DNA of 64,000 bases from Polynucleobacter meluiroseus (GTDB lineage: Bacteria > Pseudomonadota > Gammaproteobacteria > Burkholderiales > Burkholderiaceae): NCBI GenBank assembly GCA_945901245.1, contig CAMDKY010000001.1, positions 47,108-111,107 of the forward strand, read 5' to 3'. Under the pieces are notes generated by a model that saw nothing but the letters and a program-made list of their open reading frames with translations, had not been told where the DNA came from and ran no database searches. The first letter of the stretch is position 1. Every line of letters begins with the position of its first letter. Positions 38,582 to 48,181 of this stretch are shown here, piece by piece. The translations under genes were made by a program, and so were the position numbers.

Positions 38582-41221
38582 TTAGCCATTGCCCAAAGCC
38601 TTGACAATCACCTCATTGACATCCGCTGATAAGGTCTTAGCAGCCGCAACATGCTGTAAAGCAGCCTGCATTTGATCTCGGTAGGGCTCTGCAAAAACAG
38701 TCCAGCGGTCCAGCGCCCTTGCCAAACGCGCAGCAATTTGCGGATTAATCGCATCGAGCTTCTGCACCTTCTCTGCCCAAAACTGGTAACCACGTCCATC
38801 CGCCATATGAAATCCCGCTGGATTACCCATGCAGTACGAGTGAATTACGCTGCGAACCCGATTGGGGTTAGTGTATGAAAACGCTGGGTGCAGTAAAAGC
38901 GTAGTGACACGTTCAAGACTGGCAGCAGGATTTTGTGGTGTGGGCGGGCAAGTGGCTTGCAAACCAAACCATTTATCCACCACCAGCGGATCATCCTTAA
39001 AGCGCTCGTAAAAATCAGCTAAGCAAGCGACGCCCTCCGGTAAATTGTTCTGTACTAAATGGGCGAGTGCTGCGTAGCGATCGGTCATGTTATTCGCTGA
39101 CGCATACTGCTCTTGTGCGCGGGCTGCCCACACTGCTGGATCGGCAATCAAGAGCATGCCAAGAGCTAGGTTCTTTAAGCTACGCTTACCTGCGCTAATC
39201 GCATCCGACTGGAAAGCGCCAGGGGTTTGCATTGCCTCATAAAGACGCTGCCATTCAGGCTTTAAATGCCGAGCCATCGCTTGCCGAAATGCCTTGCGGT
39301 TAGCATGAATCAATTGCGGATCCACGCTGGCACACTGCTCATACAAATAGGTTTCGGCCGGCAATGTCAGGGCCAACTCTTTAAAGGCTGGATCTAACTG
39401 AGGATCTTGCAAAATCAAACAGTAGGTTTGGAGCAAGGCCTCATCCGGAGTGCGCCCAGCCAATATCCATTGCATCGCAAGCTTCTGCCCAGCCTCCCAG
39501 CGATTAAAGGCGTCATCATCATTGGCAAATAAGGTAAGTAAGTCGCCTTCACTTTGGTCATACTCAATCACAATGGGCGCAGAGAAGCCGCGATTAATCG
39601 ATAGCACCGGCTCACTGGGCACTTGATCAAAAACCCAAGTCTGCGTTGCATCGGTTAATTCCAATAAACGCTCAGCACGCAGTGATGGATCGACCGATTC
39701 ACCATTCGCAAAAAGGAACTGGGTTCGTAGCGGAATGTGAAACGGCTTTTTATCTTTTTGGCCCGGCGTATCTGGGCAGGACTGACTCAAGGTCAGCGTA
39801 TAGCGCTGGGTCTTTGTATCAAAATGGGTTTGCACCTGAACCCGCGGTGTACCGGCCTGACTATACCAATGCTGAAATTGACTCAAATCCCTGCCATTCG
39901 CATCGGCCATTGCCGCTAGAAAGTCATCGCAGGTGACTGCCTGCCCATCGTGGCGCGCAAAGTAGAGATCCATTCCTTTCCGAAAGCCATCGACGCCCAG
40001 TAGCGTTTGATACATGCGCACCACCTCGGCGCCTTTTTCATAAACGGTGACGGTGTAAAAATTATTAATCTCTTGATAGGCATCGGGGCGAATCGGGTGT
40101 GCCATCGGACCTGCATCTTCGGGAAATTGGAGTTGGCGTAACAGGCGCACGTCTTCAATCCGCTTGACTGCCCTACCCGACTCACTACCCATCTGATCGG
40201 CTGAAAATTCTTGATCCCGAAAAACCGTCAAACCCTCTTTAAGCGAGAGTTGAAACCAGTCACGGCAGGTTACGCGGTTACCGGTCCAATTATGAAAATA
40301 CTCGTGCGCTACAACGCTTTCGATATTGGCAAAATCGGTATCGGTTGCCGTCTCGGGCTGAGCAAGTACATACTTAGTATTAAAGATGTTGAGGCCCTTA
40401 TTCTCCATCGCGCCCATATTAAAATCGCCCACGGCCACAATCATGAAGCGATCCAAGTCCAGCTCTAAACCATAACGCGCCTCATCCCAGCGGATCGAAT
40501 GAATTAGGGAATCCATGGCATGGCGTGTTTTGGCTAAATCCCGTGGCTCAACCCATATCTGCAGGAGCTTTGAAGCTCCGCTGCCGGTTGTAATGCTCTC
40601 CTCAATACAGACCAGCTTGCCAGCCACCAAGGCAAACAAATACGATGGCTTGGGAAACGGATCTTCCCATACTGCGCTGTGCCAACCGTTAGGCAACTCT
40701 TCTGTGGCAACCAGATTGCCGTTGGCCAGCAATACAGGAAAGTCCGCTTTAATCGCACGCAGCGTAACGCGATAGCGGGCCATCACATCCGGGCGATCTA
40801 AAAAATAGGTGATCTTCCGAAAACCCTCTGCTTCGCATTGCGTAAAGAAATTGCCATTCGATACATACAAGCCCATCAAGGAGGTGTTTTTTCCGGGCAC
40901 GCAAACGCAAATGATTTCAACTGTGAATGGCTCTGCTCCATTGCTAGGCAGCGAATGAATCGTTAGTGTCTGGGGTGTTAATTCAAAGTGTCGATGCGGC
41001 GTGCCATTAATACGCAGGCTTATGAACTCAAGATCAACCCCCTGCAGAACCAAAGCGCTTGCCGGACCTCTTCCGCTATGTGGATTTGGCAAGACCTCGA
41101 TGCGGCTCTTGACAATAGTCTTTGCTGGATCGAGGGCAATGTCTAAATCGACCTGGTCAAATAAAAAAGCAGGTGGGCTGTAAGCCAGTCTTTGGAATGC
41201 GTGAGCGAGGTCGGTTTTCAT
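38582..41221 (-). CDS. pepN: Aminopeptidase N
   Basis: An 879-residue M1-family zinc aminopeptidase of the long bacterial PepN type. The exopeptidase motif is GAMENKG, and the zinc site is HEYFHNW with the third ligand in LKEGLTVFRDQEFSAD. The C-terminal helical domain completes the fold. It trims N-terminal residues from peptides in the cytoplasm. A TAAAAT hexamer lies exactly six bases before the ATG, without a ribosome binding site. It lies upstream of fbp on the same strand with an 88-base gap (100 bases to the preferred fbp TTG). Confidence 0.96.
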   Translation of the reverse strand: MKTDLAHAFQRLAYSPPAFLFDQVDLDIALDPAKTIVKSRIEVLPNPHSGRGPASALVLQGVDLEFISLRINGTPHRHFELTPQTLTIHSLPSNGAEPFTVEIICVCVPGKNTSLMGLYVSNGNFFTQCEAEGFRKITYFLDRPDVMARYRVTLRAIKADFPVLLANGNLVATEELPNGWHSAVWEDPFPKPSYLFALVAGKLVCIEESITTGSGASKLLQIWVEPRDLAKTRHAMDSLIHSIRWDEARYGLELDLDRFMIVAVGDFNMGAMENKGLNIFNTKYVLAQPETATDTDFANIESVVAHEYFHNWTGNRVTCRDWFQLSLKEGLTVFRDQEFSADQMGSESGRAVKRIEDVRLLRQLQFPEDAGPMAHPIRPDAYQEINNFYTVTVYEKGAEVVRMYQTLLGVDGFRKGMDLYFARHDGQAVTCDDFLAAMADANGRDLSQFQHWYSQAGTPRVQVQTHFDTKTQRYTLTLSQSCPDTPGQKDKKPFHIPLRTQFLFANGESVDPSLRAERLLELTDATQTWVFDQVPSEPVLSINRGFSAPIVIEYDQSEGDLLTLFANDDDAFNRWEAGQKLAMQWILAGRTPDEALLQTYCLILQDPQLDPAFKELALTLPAETYLYEQCASVDPQLIHANRKAFRQAMARHLKPEWQRLYEAMQTPGAFQSDAISAGKRSLKNLALGMLLIADPAVWAARAQEQYASANNMTDRYAALAHLVQNNLPEGVACLADFYERFKDDPLVVDKWFGLQATCPPTPQNPAASLERVTTLLLHPAFSYTNPNRVRSVIHSYCMGNPAGFHMADGRGYQFWAEKVQKLDAINPQIAARLARALDRWTVFAEPYRDQMQAALQHVAAAKTLSADVNEVIVKALGNG

Positions 41222-41227
41222 ACTTCG

Positions 41228-41233
41228 ATTTTA
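41228..41233 (-). promoter_or_regulatory. -10 hexamer six bases before the pepN ATG
   Basis: TAAAAT (five of six matches) is separated from the ATG by CGAAGT only. No Shine-Dalgarno is within range, so the expected mRNA starts at the initiation codon. Confidence 0.42.
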
Positions 41234-41253
41234 TGCCTTGATAGCAAAGTACA

Positions 41254-41829
41254 TTAACCGTAGAGCAGCGTCAGAATACCGATCGCAATAAAGGTTGCTG
41301 CTGCAAGGGCATGAACCCATTTAATCGGAATGCGATTTGTAAATTTCCGCCCAATCCACACAGCGGGGGCATTGGCCAGCATCATTCCTAAGGTCGTGCC
41401 CAGTGTTACCGCAATCACGTCCTCGTAGCGCGCGCCCAGGGCGATCGTCGCAATTTGCGTCTTATCGCCCATCTCTGCGAGAAAAAATAAACCGCTGGTC
41501 AGCAGAAAAACGGGCCACGCGGCATTTTTGACCCGCGTGCCACCTGCCTCATCGAGGCGATCAGGTATGAATAGCCAAAAGCCGATAGCCAAAAAGCCCA
41601 CGCCCAATATCCAGCGCATTGCATCGGGGCTTAAAAAAGCCGCAATTAAGTGGCCGAAATAGGCTGCGCAGGCATGATTGGCCAATGTGGCGACGAGTAT
41701 TCCTGCAATAATAGGAAGTGCTTGGCGAGGGTATCGCGCTGCCAACATTAAGGATAAAAGCTGGGTTTTATCGCCCATTTCAGCGAGCAGCACCACTCCA
41801 GTTGATAAAAATACAGCGGAAAAGTCCAT
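41254..41829 (-). CDS. TMEM165/GDT1-family cation exporter (probable Mn2+)
   Basis: A 191-residue membrane protein of about six spans made of two homologous halves. Each half carries the family motif E-x-G-D-K-T: LLAEMGDKTQLLSLMLAARY near the N-terminus and FLAEMGDKTQIATIALGARY in the middle. Bacterial members such as MneA export Mn2+. The upstream region was searched by eye for a yybP-ykoY Mn riboswitch, and none was found. It is divergent from the Fe-S protein at 41983. Confidence 0.92.
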   Translation of the reverse strand: MDFSAVFLSTGVVLLAEMGDKTQLLSLMLAARYPRQALPIIAGILVATLANHACAAYFGHLIAAFLSPDAMRWILGVGFLAIGFWLFIPDRLDEAGGTRVKNAAWPVFLLTSGLFFLAEMGDKTQIATIALGARYEDVIAVTLGTTLGMMLANAPAVWIGRKFTNRIPIKWVHALAAATFIAIGILTLLYG

Positions 41830-41880
41830 TTAACCCAGTTATTTAGGTAATTACTATCGATATTGTTAATTAATACAATT

Positions 41881-41913
41881 TGGCTATTAAGCCATGAGCC
41901 CCTAAACTTAGGG
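41881..41913. other. Two adjacent short palindromes between the GDT1 gene and the Fe-S gene
   Basis: TGGCT-ATTA-AGCCA (41881-41894) and CCCTAA-AC-TTAGGG (41900-41913) are perfect dyads six bases apart in the 153-base divergent region. They could be operators or leader hairpins for either gene. Confidence 0.35.
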
Positions 41914-41982
41914 TATTCCCAAATACGAACGGTAAGCATAACAACTTGCCAGGTAGACCAATCAATATCAATGAGGAAGTAA

Positions 41983-43320
41983 ATGAGCACACGCGAAGGT
42001 AGTTTAGAGGCCCCAACACGGCACCCCCTAGATTGGAAAAATCCAGAGTTCTATGACCGCGGTAATTTAGAGGCAGAAATGGAGCGGGTTTTTGATTTGT
42101 GCCACGGCTGCCGTCGGTGCTTAAGCTTGTGCGGCTCATTCCCTACCCTCTTTGATCTGATCGACGCCACCGAAGACGGCGAAGTTGAGCAGGTACAAAA
42201 GGCAGACTACCAGGCGGTTGTGGATCAATGTTATTTGTGCGACGTCTGTTACATGACCAAATGCCCTTACGTTCCACCCCATCCGTGGAATTTGGATTTC
42301 CCACACCTGATGTTGCGCGCTAAAGCCGTTGCGTTTAAAGAGGATAAAACTACCTTCCGCGATAAATTACTGTCTTCGACTGACAAGTTGGGTCACTTTG
42401 CGGGTATTCCGATCGTTACGCAAGCCGTCAATGCCGTAAACCATACTGGCGTTGCCCGCTTGGTGATGGAAGGCGCGCTTGGCGTAGATAAGAAGGCATG
42501 GATTCCAGAATACGCCTCCAAGACCTTTCCACAAATAGCTGAAAAGTCCACTGCATTCCCCGTCAAAGACGGCAATAAGACGCCAGGTAAAGTGGCTATT
42601 TATGCAACCTGCTATGTGAATTACAACGAGCCTGGCATTGGTCAAGACTTGATCAAAATTCTGCAACATAACGAAATTCCATATGAGCTGGTTGATAAAG
42701 AAGCTTGCTGCGGTATGCCTAAACTCGAGTTGGGTGACCTTCAATCGGTTGAAGAAAACAAGAACAAGAATATTCCGAAGCTGGCTAAATTAGCAAAAGA
42801 AGGTTATGCCATTCTGACGCCAATTCCATCGTGCACCTTGATGTTCAAACAAGAGTTACCACTGATGTTCCCAGATGATGCGGATGTTCAGTTAGTCAAG
42901 CAAGCCATGTGGGATCCATTTGAGTATTTGGTTGCACGTAACTCCGATGGCTTACTCAAGACCGATTACAAAACCGAATTAGGTCATGTCAGCTACCACG
43001 TTGCCTGCCACTCGCGCGTTCAAAATGTCGGGCAAAAAACCGCTGAAGCACTGAAGATGATTCCAGGGACCGAGGTCCATGTCGTCGAGCGTTGCTCCGG
43101 CCACTCCGGTACATGGGGTGTGAAGAAAGAGTTCCATGCCATGGCCATGAAGATTGGTAAGCCGGTATTTAAAAGCATGGCGGAGAACGAGCCTGATTAC
43201 ATCAGCTCCGATTGCCAGCTTGCCGGTCACCACATTGCGCAAGGCATGGAAGAGCTGGGCTTGCCTAAGTCGGCTATGGCGCACCCCCTCACCTTGATGG
43301 CAAAAGCCTACGGTCTCTAA
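41983..43320 (+). CDS. (Fe-S)-binding, heterodisulfide reductase-related protein
   Basis: A 445-residue protein of the GlpC/HdrD-like group. Two ferredoxin-type cluster motifs are near the N-terminus: CHGCRRCLSLCGSFPTLF and CYLCDVCYMTKCPY. Two cysteine-rich CCG-type domains follow: CYVNYNEPGIGQDL to EACCGMPKLELG, and ACHSRVQNVGQKTAEAL to ERCSGHSGTWG, where the second has Cys-Ser in place of Cys-Cys. It may pass electrons in the cytoplasm; the partner is unknown. GAGGAAG precedes the ATG. The DUF3501 gene follows by 43 bases and the pair is conserved. Confidence 0.9.
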   Translation: MSTREGSLEAPTRHPLDWKNPEFYDRGNLEAEMERVFDLCHGCRRCLSLCGSFPTLFDLIDATEDGEVEQVQKADYQAVVDQCYLCDVCYMTKCPYVPPHPWNLDFPHLMLRAKAVAFKEDKTTFRDKLLSSTDKLGHFAGIPIVTQAVNAVNHTGVARLVMEGALGVDKKAWIPEYASKTFPQIAEKSTAFPVKDGNKTPGKVAIYATCYVNYNEPGIGQDLIKILQHNEIPYELVDKEACCGMPKLELGDLQSVEENKNKNIPKLAKLAKEGYAILTPIPSCTLMFKQELPLMFPDDADVQLVKQAMWDPFEYLVARNSDGLLKTDYKTELGHVSYHVACHSRVQNVGQKTAEALKMIPGTEVHVVERCSGHSGTWGVKKEFHAMAMKIGKPVFKSMAENEPDYISSDCQLAGHHIAQGMEELGLPKSAMAHPLTLMAKAYGL

Positions 43321-43363
43321 CCGAATCTGATCAATACAAACTGAATACAGGAATATACGTACC

Positions 43364-43948
43364 ATGGCAAAAATTACCCGCGATAGCCTCTTAAGTTTAG
43401 AGGCGTACCACAAGGATCGCCCAGAAATTCGGGAGAAAGCGATTCAAGAGCGCCGTATGCGCACCGTGCATTTAGGCGAGCACCTCACCCTGATTTTTGA
43501 AAACGAATTCTTAATGCGTTATCAAATTCAAGAGATGCTGCGCGTGGAGAAAACCTTTGAAGAAGAAGGCATTCAAGATGAACTCGATGCCTACAATCCA
43601 CTCGTACCCGATGGCACCAACTTCAAAGCCACGATGATGCTCGAGTACCCCAATGAAGGTGACCGTAAAGTAGCCTTAGCTAAATTAGTTGGCGTTGAGG
43701 ACAAAATCTTTCTAGAGGTAGAGGGACAGCCCCGTGTCTACGGCTTGGCCGATGAAGACCTGGAGCGCTCGACCGCGGAAAAAACATCGGCAGTGCATTT
43801 CATGCGCTTTGAGCTCACACCTGACATGATTAAGGCCCTCAAAGCAGGCGCACAAATGATGGTGGGCTGTGATCACAAAGAGTACCCGATGCACGTTAAA
43901 ACCTTGCCGCCCGAGACTTTGGCTTCGCTCATTACCGATCTGAACTAA
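43364..43948 (+). CDS. DUF3501 family protein
   Basis: A 194-residue soluble protein beginning AKITRDSLLSLEAYHKDRPEIREKAIQERR, the DUF3501 signature, with HFMRFELTPDMIKALKAGAQMMVGCDHKEYP near the end. AGGA lies upstream of the ATG. The function is unknown. It occurs with the Fe-S protein just upstream, in many genomes also with rubrerythrin, pointing to peroxide or redox stress; that is inference from context. Confidence 0.88.
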   Translation: MAKITRDSLLSLEAYHKDRPEIREKAIQERRMRTVHLGEHLTLIFENEFLMRYQIQEMLRVEKTFEEEGIQDELDAYNPLVPDGTNFKATMMLEYPNEGDRKVALAKLVGVEDKIFLEVEGQPRVYGLADEDLERSTAEKTSAVHFMRFELTPDMIKALKAGAQMMVGCDHKEYPMHVKTLPPETLASLITDLN

Positions 43949-43980
43949 GCCGCCGTCTTCGAATGGCAAGCGATGCCCTT

Positions 43981-45099
43981 TTACGCTGCCAATAGCTCCA
44001 CTGCCGGAACAAAGTCCAGCTGTTGAGCACTAGCAACTGGCTCTGAGGCCAACTGACCGCGATGCACATTCAGGCCATTGCGCAAATGCACATCGTGATT
44101 CAGGGCAGCCACTAAACCCCGATTTGCCAATGCTTCCACAAATGGATAGGTTGCATTGGTCAAACCAAAGGTGGATGTACGCGCCACTGCCCCCGGCATA
44201 TTGGCGACGCAATAATGAATCACACCGCCCATCAAATAACTCGGATCGCTGTGCGTAGTTGGGCGAGATGTTTCAAAACAGCCGCCTTGGTCAATGGCTA
44301 CATCCACTACTACTGCTCCTGGCTTCATCTTGGCGACCATGCTGGCACTGACTAATTTAGGCGCCGCACCTCCCGGCAAGAGAACTGCACCAATGACCAC
44401 ATCGGCTGCATAGACTTCACGCTCAATCGACAGGGGATCGGAATAGTATGTCCGAACGCGATTGCCATAAGCGGCATCGATTTGACGCAGACGATCGAGG
44501 TCTTTATCGATGATGCAAACATCCGCGCCAATGCCAACGGCCATCTGCAAGGCGTTTCGACCTACTACACCCGCGCCCAAAATTACCACCTTCGCAGCTG
44601 CTACCCCCGGAATGCCCGCTAACAAGATGCCAGGCCCACCATGGCTCTTTTCCATTTGCGCAGCGGCTGCCTGAATCGACATCCGTCCTGCTACTTCACT
44701 CATCGGCGCTAATAAAGGCAAGGTGCCAGCGCGCGAGGTTACGGTTTCGTAGGCAATGCAAGTTGATCCAGAGCTCAGGAGTGCTTTGGTTTGTATTGGG
44801 TCTGGTGCCAGATGCAAGTATGTAAATAGGATTTGATCTTCACGTAACATCGCGCATTCTTGCGGCTGCGGCTCTTTGACTTTCACGACCAATTGGGATT
44901 TTGCATACACTTCAGTAGCGCTCTCCACTAAAGAGGCGCCAGCAGAACGATAGAGTTCATCCGTCAGGCCAATCTGCTGACCAGCGCCACGCTGAATCAA
45001 TACAGCATGACCCTGGGCTACTAACCCGCTGACATTTCCCGGGGTCAAGCCGACCCGAAATTCATTGTCTTTTACTTCGCTTGGTACGCCAATAATCAT
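43981..45099 (-). CDS. ald: Alanine dehydrogenase
   Basis: A 372-residue NAD+-dependent enzyme that interconverts L-alanine with pyruvate and ammonia. It has the AlaDH/PNT signatures: MIIGVPSEVKDNEFRVGLTPGNV at the start, the catalytic-site segment LFTYLHLAPD, SEVAGRMSIQAAA, and the NAD motif VVILGAGVVGRNALQMA. AAGGAG precedes the ATG. It lies ten bases after the amino acid permease, so alanine is the probable substrate of both. Confidence 0.95.
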   Translation of the reverse strand: MIIGVPSEVKDNEFRVGLTPGNVSGLVAQGHAVLIQRGAGQQIGLTDELYRSAGASLVESATEVYAKSQLVVKVKEPQPQECAMLREDQILFTYLHLAPDPIQTKALLSSGSTCIAYETVTSRAGTLPLLAPMSEVAGRMSIQAAAAQMEKSHGGPGILLAGIPGVAAAKVVILGAGVVGRNALQMAVGIGADVCIIDKDLDRLRQIDAAYGNRVRTYYSDPLSIEREVYAADVVIGAVLLPGGAAPKLVSASMVAKMKPGAVVVDVAIDQGGCFETSRPTTHSDPSYLMGGVIHYCVANMPGAVARTSTFGLTNATYPFVEALANRGLVAALNHDVHLRNGLNVHRGQLASEPVASAQQLDFVPAVELLAA

Positions 45100-45109
45100 G
45101 TGATGCTCC

Positions 45110-46480
45110 TTATTTCAGTTTATTTTTACGATGCAGGCCTAAGACGTAATACATAGCGACATAGACCACCAATAAGCACGGACCCAAAATCAAGGCGGCG
45201 CGTGCATCCTCATGCAAGCCCATCAAGACAATGACGAGCGCAATGAAGGCTAGAGCAAACCAGGAGGAGTATGGCCACCATGGCGTGCGATAACTCAGAC
45301 TCTTGGCTTCTGCTGGAGTCAGCGATTTTCTAAAACGCATTTGGGTATAGAGAATGGCAATCCAAACCATCAGTCCAATAAAGGTCACTGCCGCCATGAC
45401 GTACTGGAACGCCTTATCCGGAACGAAGTAGTTCAGAACCACGCCAATCATCGGCACCATGACAGCGGCCATCACGGCCCGGTGCGGCACGCCATTCTCA
45501 GAGAGGTGGGCAAACTTTTCGGGGGCATAGCCATTGATCGATAGGGAATAAAGCAGTCGCCCGCCACTGAAAATGCCGGCATTGCATGAAGACAGCGCTG
45601 CCGTTATCACCACGAAATTAACAATGCCAGCAGCTTCGCGCAAACCCAAGCGCTCGAACATCACGACAAATGGACTGCCTTGCTGCCCTACCTCATTCCA
45701 GGGAAAGATCGCCAAGATAACCAAGATGGCGCCCATATAAAAGATCAAGATTCGCCATGCAAGCGAGTCAATTGCCATCGGAATGGTTTTCTTGGGATTC
45801 TCTGCTTCGCCAGCGGAGAGGCCAATCATTTCAATGCCAACGTAGGCAAAGAGGACCATCTGTAAGGACATCAATAAGCCGCCTATTCCATTTGGAAAGA
45901 AGCCGCCATGGATCCACAAGTTATCAAAACCCAGTGGTACCCAGTCATTGGTAAAGCCAAAGAACACAACCGCTGCCCCCATCGCAATCAAGGCGATGAT
46001 GGCGACGACTTTAATTAAAGAGAACCAAAACTCAAACTCCCCAAAGAGCCGAACCGCAATCATGTTGATGAGCCCCATCAAAATGATTGATGACAGCGCC
46101 CAGACCCATTGCGGCATATCCGGAAACCAAATGCCCATGTAGATTCCCACGGCAGTGACTTCCGCAATGCTGACCACAATCCAATAGGTCCAATAGCCCC
46201 AGCCCACCATGTATCCCGCAAGGGGTCCTACATAGGAATTGGCATAGGCAGCAAAGGAGCCAGCGACGGGCTCATGCACGGCCATTTCACCCAGCGTGCG
46301 CAGCACAATAAAGGCCACAATCCCTGCTAGCAAATACCCCAAGAGAATGGAAGGACCTGCGAGTTGAATCGCACTAGCGGAGCCAAGAAAAAGTCCAACA
46401 CCAATGGTCGAACCCAATGCCATGAGGCGAATGTGCCGTACTTTCAGATGGCGTTTTAAGCCTGTTTGTTCTGTCTGCAA
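45110..46480 (-). CDS. Amino acid permease of the AroP/CycA (APC) family, probably for alanine
   Basis: A 456-residue inner-membrane symporter with 12 spans. The family start is LKRHLKVRHIRLMALGSTIGVGLFLGS, with GEMAVHEPVAGSFAAYA in span 3 and SLQMVLFAYVGIEMIGLSAGEAENPKKTIP in span 6. The frame runs to 46525 and an ATG at 46513, but the TTG at 46480 has a perfect AGGAGG six bases upstream and gives the family-typical N-terminus. The coupled ald gene implies alanine, possibly with glycine or D-amino acids. The 257-base upstream region is AT-rich with no clear operator. Confidence 0.92.
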   Translation of the reverse strand: MQTEQTGLKRHLKVRHIRLMALGSTIGVGLFLGSASAIQLAGPSILLGYLLAGIVAFIVLRTLGEMAVHEPVAGSFAAYANSYVGPLAGYMVGWGYWTYWIVVSIAEVTAVGIYMGIWFPDMPQWVWALSSIILMGLINMIAVRLFGEFEFWFSLIKVVAIIALIAMGAAVVFFGFTNDWVPLGFDNLWIHGGFFPNGIGGLLMSLQMVLFAYVGIEMIGLSAGEAENPKKTIPMAIDSLAWRILIFYMGAILVILAIFPWNEVGQQGSPFVVMFERLGLREAAGIVNFVVITAALSSCNAGIFSGGRLLYSLSINGYAPEKFAHLSENGVPHRAVMAAVMVPMIGVVLNYFVPDKAFQYVMAAVTFIGLMVWIAILYTQMRFRKSLTPAEAKSLSYRTPWWPYSSWFALAFIALVIVLMGLHEDARAALILGPCLLVVYVAMYYVLGLHRKNKLK

Positions 46481-46486
46481 GAGAAA

Positions 46487-46492
46487 CCTCCT
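46487..46492 (-). promoter_or_regulatory. Strong Shine-Dalgarno that places the permease start at a TTG
   Basis: AGGAGG on the minus strand lies six bases upstream of the TTG at 46480. The upstream ATG at 46513 has nothing comparable. Confidence 0.65.
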
Positions 46493-46737
46493 TTTCGTTT
46501 TGATGTTGGTCATGCACCAACGCAACGAAGTCTAGGCAGGAGTTGGGCGCAGTACTAGCCCTTAAAAATTCATTAAATATGCAAAACTAAAAAAATGCCA
46601 AAGGAATAAAAAGGGAGAGCCCTTGAATCAGGAGATGGATAGCAAAATAAATATTGCTTCCTACAACAAAATATGAAATTTCTTACAGGGCATTCCCTAG
46701 GCTTGTTTGCGCTCTTTGGGAATGAAATGGAATTGAT

Positions 46738-47523
46738 TTACTCGGATACGCTGTGTTGCATCCGTATCAACGAGAGAACTTCAGCAGCAGCAACCAAACC
46801 GGCTGCTGCCGTGACAGTTACCGCCGAGCCATAACCAGAGCAGGCTAAACCGCCGGTAGCAGCGCCGGCGCGGGGTTCTTTTGAATACACCGCCCGAATG
46901 CCCATCTTCTTTTTTAAATCACGCGAGAAGCCATGATCGGTTCGCAGTCCAACGCGCACCTTAGCGAGCAGTGCATCTTGCTCCGTTCTGGATAAATCAT
47001 CGCAGCGCAGTTGGGTCGGATCAGCTTTGCCACCAGAGGCACCGCACATGACGAGTAAACGTTGATTTGCCACACTCCAGGCTGCAAGGGCAATTTTGAC
47101 TTGCACTGAATCGGTTGCATCTAAAACGATGGCACCCTTTGGAATCAATGCATCGAGCGTATCGGGCTCTAAAAAAGCATCGTGGCAGGTTAGCTGTATA
47201 TGGGGATTGATTTGGGTAATGCGCTGCGCCATTGCGTCCACTTTGGCCTTGCCATACTCACCATCAAGGGCGTGCAACTGGCGATTGGTATTACTTTCAG
47301 CAATGTGGTCAAAATCAATTAAGACTAAATGGCCAATTGCGGACCTTGCGAGGGCTTCAGCAGCCCAAGAACCAACGCCGCCCAAACCAGCAACCACTAC
47401 CGTAGCTTGTTGAAACTGGGCTTGAGCAGCTTCGCCGTATAAACGGGCCACCCCGCCAAACCGGCGATCCATTGGGCTAGAGTCCTGCTCCGGTGTTGGT
47501 GCTTGAAAGTTCGCCATCGTCAT
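46738..47523 (-). CDS. tcdA: tRNA threonylcarbamoyladenosine dehydratase
   Basis: A 261-residue E1-like (ThiF/MoeB fold) enzyme that cyclises t6A37 in ANN-decoding tRNAs with ATP. The nucleotide motif is [20 protein letters not shown], then [17 protein letters not shown], and the TcdA-specific [19 protein letters not shown] second ATG at 47517 could also start it. It is divergent from pdxH; a TATAAA lies eight bases before its ATG with GAG nearby. Confidence 0.92.
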   Translation of the reverse strand: MTMANFQAPTPEQDSSPMDRRFGGVARLYGEAAQAQFQQATVVVAGLGGVGSWAAEALARSAIGHLVLIDFDHIAESNTNRQLHALDGEYGKAKVDAMAQRITQINPHIQLTCHDAFLEPDTLDALIPKGAIVLDATDSVQVKIALAAWSVANQRLLVMCGASGGKADPTQLRCDDLSRTEQDALLAKVRVGLRTDHGFSRDLKKKMGIRAVYSKEPRAGAATGGLACSGYGSAVTVTAAAGLVAAAEVLSLIRMQHSVSE

Positions 47524-47533
47524 CGCTTCTCTT

Positions 47534-47539
47534 TATACT
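47534..47539 (+). promoter_or_regulatory. -10 hexamer six bases before the pdxH ATG
   Basis: TATACT (five of six) is followed by GAAAAC and then the ATG at 47546. A weak -35 TCGCCA is 17 bases upstream. No Shine-Dalgarno is present; a leaderless message is predicted. Confidence 0.45.
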
Positions 47540-47545
47540 GAAAAC

Positions 47546-48181
47546 ATGGAATCCATTGCTGAATTACGTAAAAACTACACCCGCGGTGAACTGTCGGAGC
47601 AAGACGTACCGCAGGAACCCTTCCGTCTTTTTCAGACTTGGTTCGAGCAAGCGGTCCAGGCAGAGTGCCCCGAGCCCAATGCAATGGCATTAGCAACCGC
47701 AAATCAAGCCGGCATTCCATCTGTACGTATTGTCCTATTAAAAGCTGCAGACCAGGGTAGTTTTACTTTCTTCACCAATTACGAAAGCCAAAAGGGCAAA
47801 GAGCTGGCTGCGCAGCCCCATGCATCCTTACTCTTTCATTGGCATGAGCTAGAGCGGCAGGTTCGCATCAGCGGTACCGTTGAGCGCGTTAGCGCCGCTG
47901 AAAGCGATGCCTACTTTCATTCCAGGCCTCCAGCTTCACGCATTGGTGCATGGGCCTCCCCCCAAAGTAGTGCAATTCCCAATCGCCAATTTTTAGAAGA
48001 TCAAGAGCAGCAGTTCAAAGCAGAGCATGGTGATAACCCACCTCGCCCACCCCATTGGGGCGGGTATCGTTTGATACCAACTCAAATTGAATTTTGGCAA
48101 GGCAGACCTTCGCGCCTGCACGATCGCATTTGCTATAGCCGTACCGCTAGCGGCTGGTCAATTACACGACTAGCGCCTTAA
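47546..48181 (+). CDS. pdxH: Pyridoxine/pyridoxamine 5'-phosphate oxidase
   Basis: A 211-residue FMN enzyme that oxidises pyridoxine or pyridoxamine phosphate to pyridoxal phosphate. Conserved parts are [60 protein letters not shown], and the C-terminal [25 protein letters not shown]. Several PLP enzymes in the window depend on its product. It overlaps the convergent msrA gene by four bases. Confidence 0.95.
   Translation: MESIAELRKNYTRGELSEQDVPQEPFRLFQTWFEQAVQAECPEPNAMALATANQAGIPSVRIVLLKAADQGSFTFFTNYESQKGKELAAQPHASLLFHWHELERQVRISGTVERVSAAESDAYFHSRPPASRIGAWASPQSSAIPNRQFLEDQEQQFKAEHGDNPPRPPHWGGYRLIPTQIEFWQGRPSRLHDRICYSRTASGWSITRLAP

Noticed and set aside
41830-41982. yybP-ykoY manganese riboswitch before the GDT1-family gene
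   Set aside because: The conserved GGGGAGUAG-type core and its partner loop are not visible; only unrelated short dyads are present.
46481-46737. Gene or operator in the largest intergenic gap, upstream of the alanine permease
   Set aside because: AT-rich with only short imperfect repeats; no open frame with a start signal and no recognisable site.
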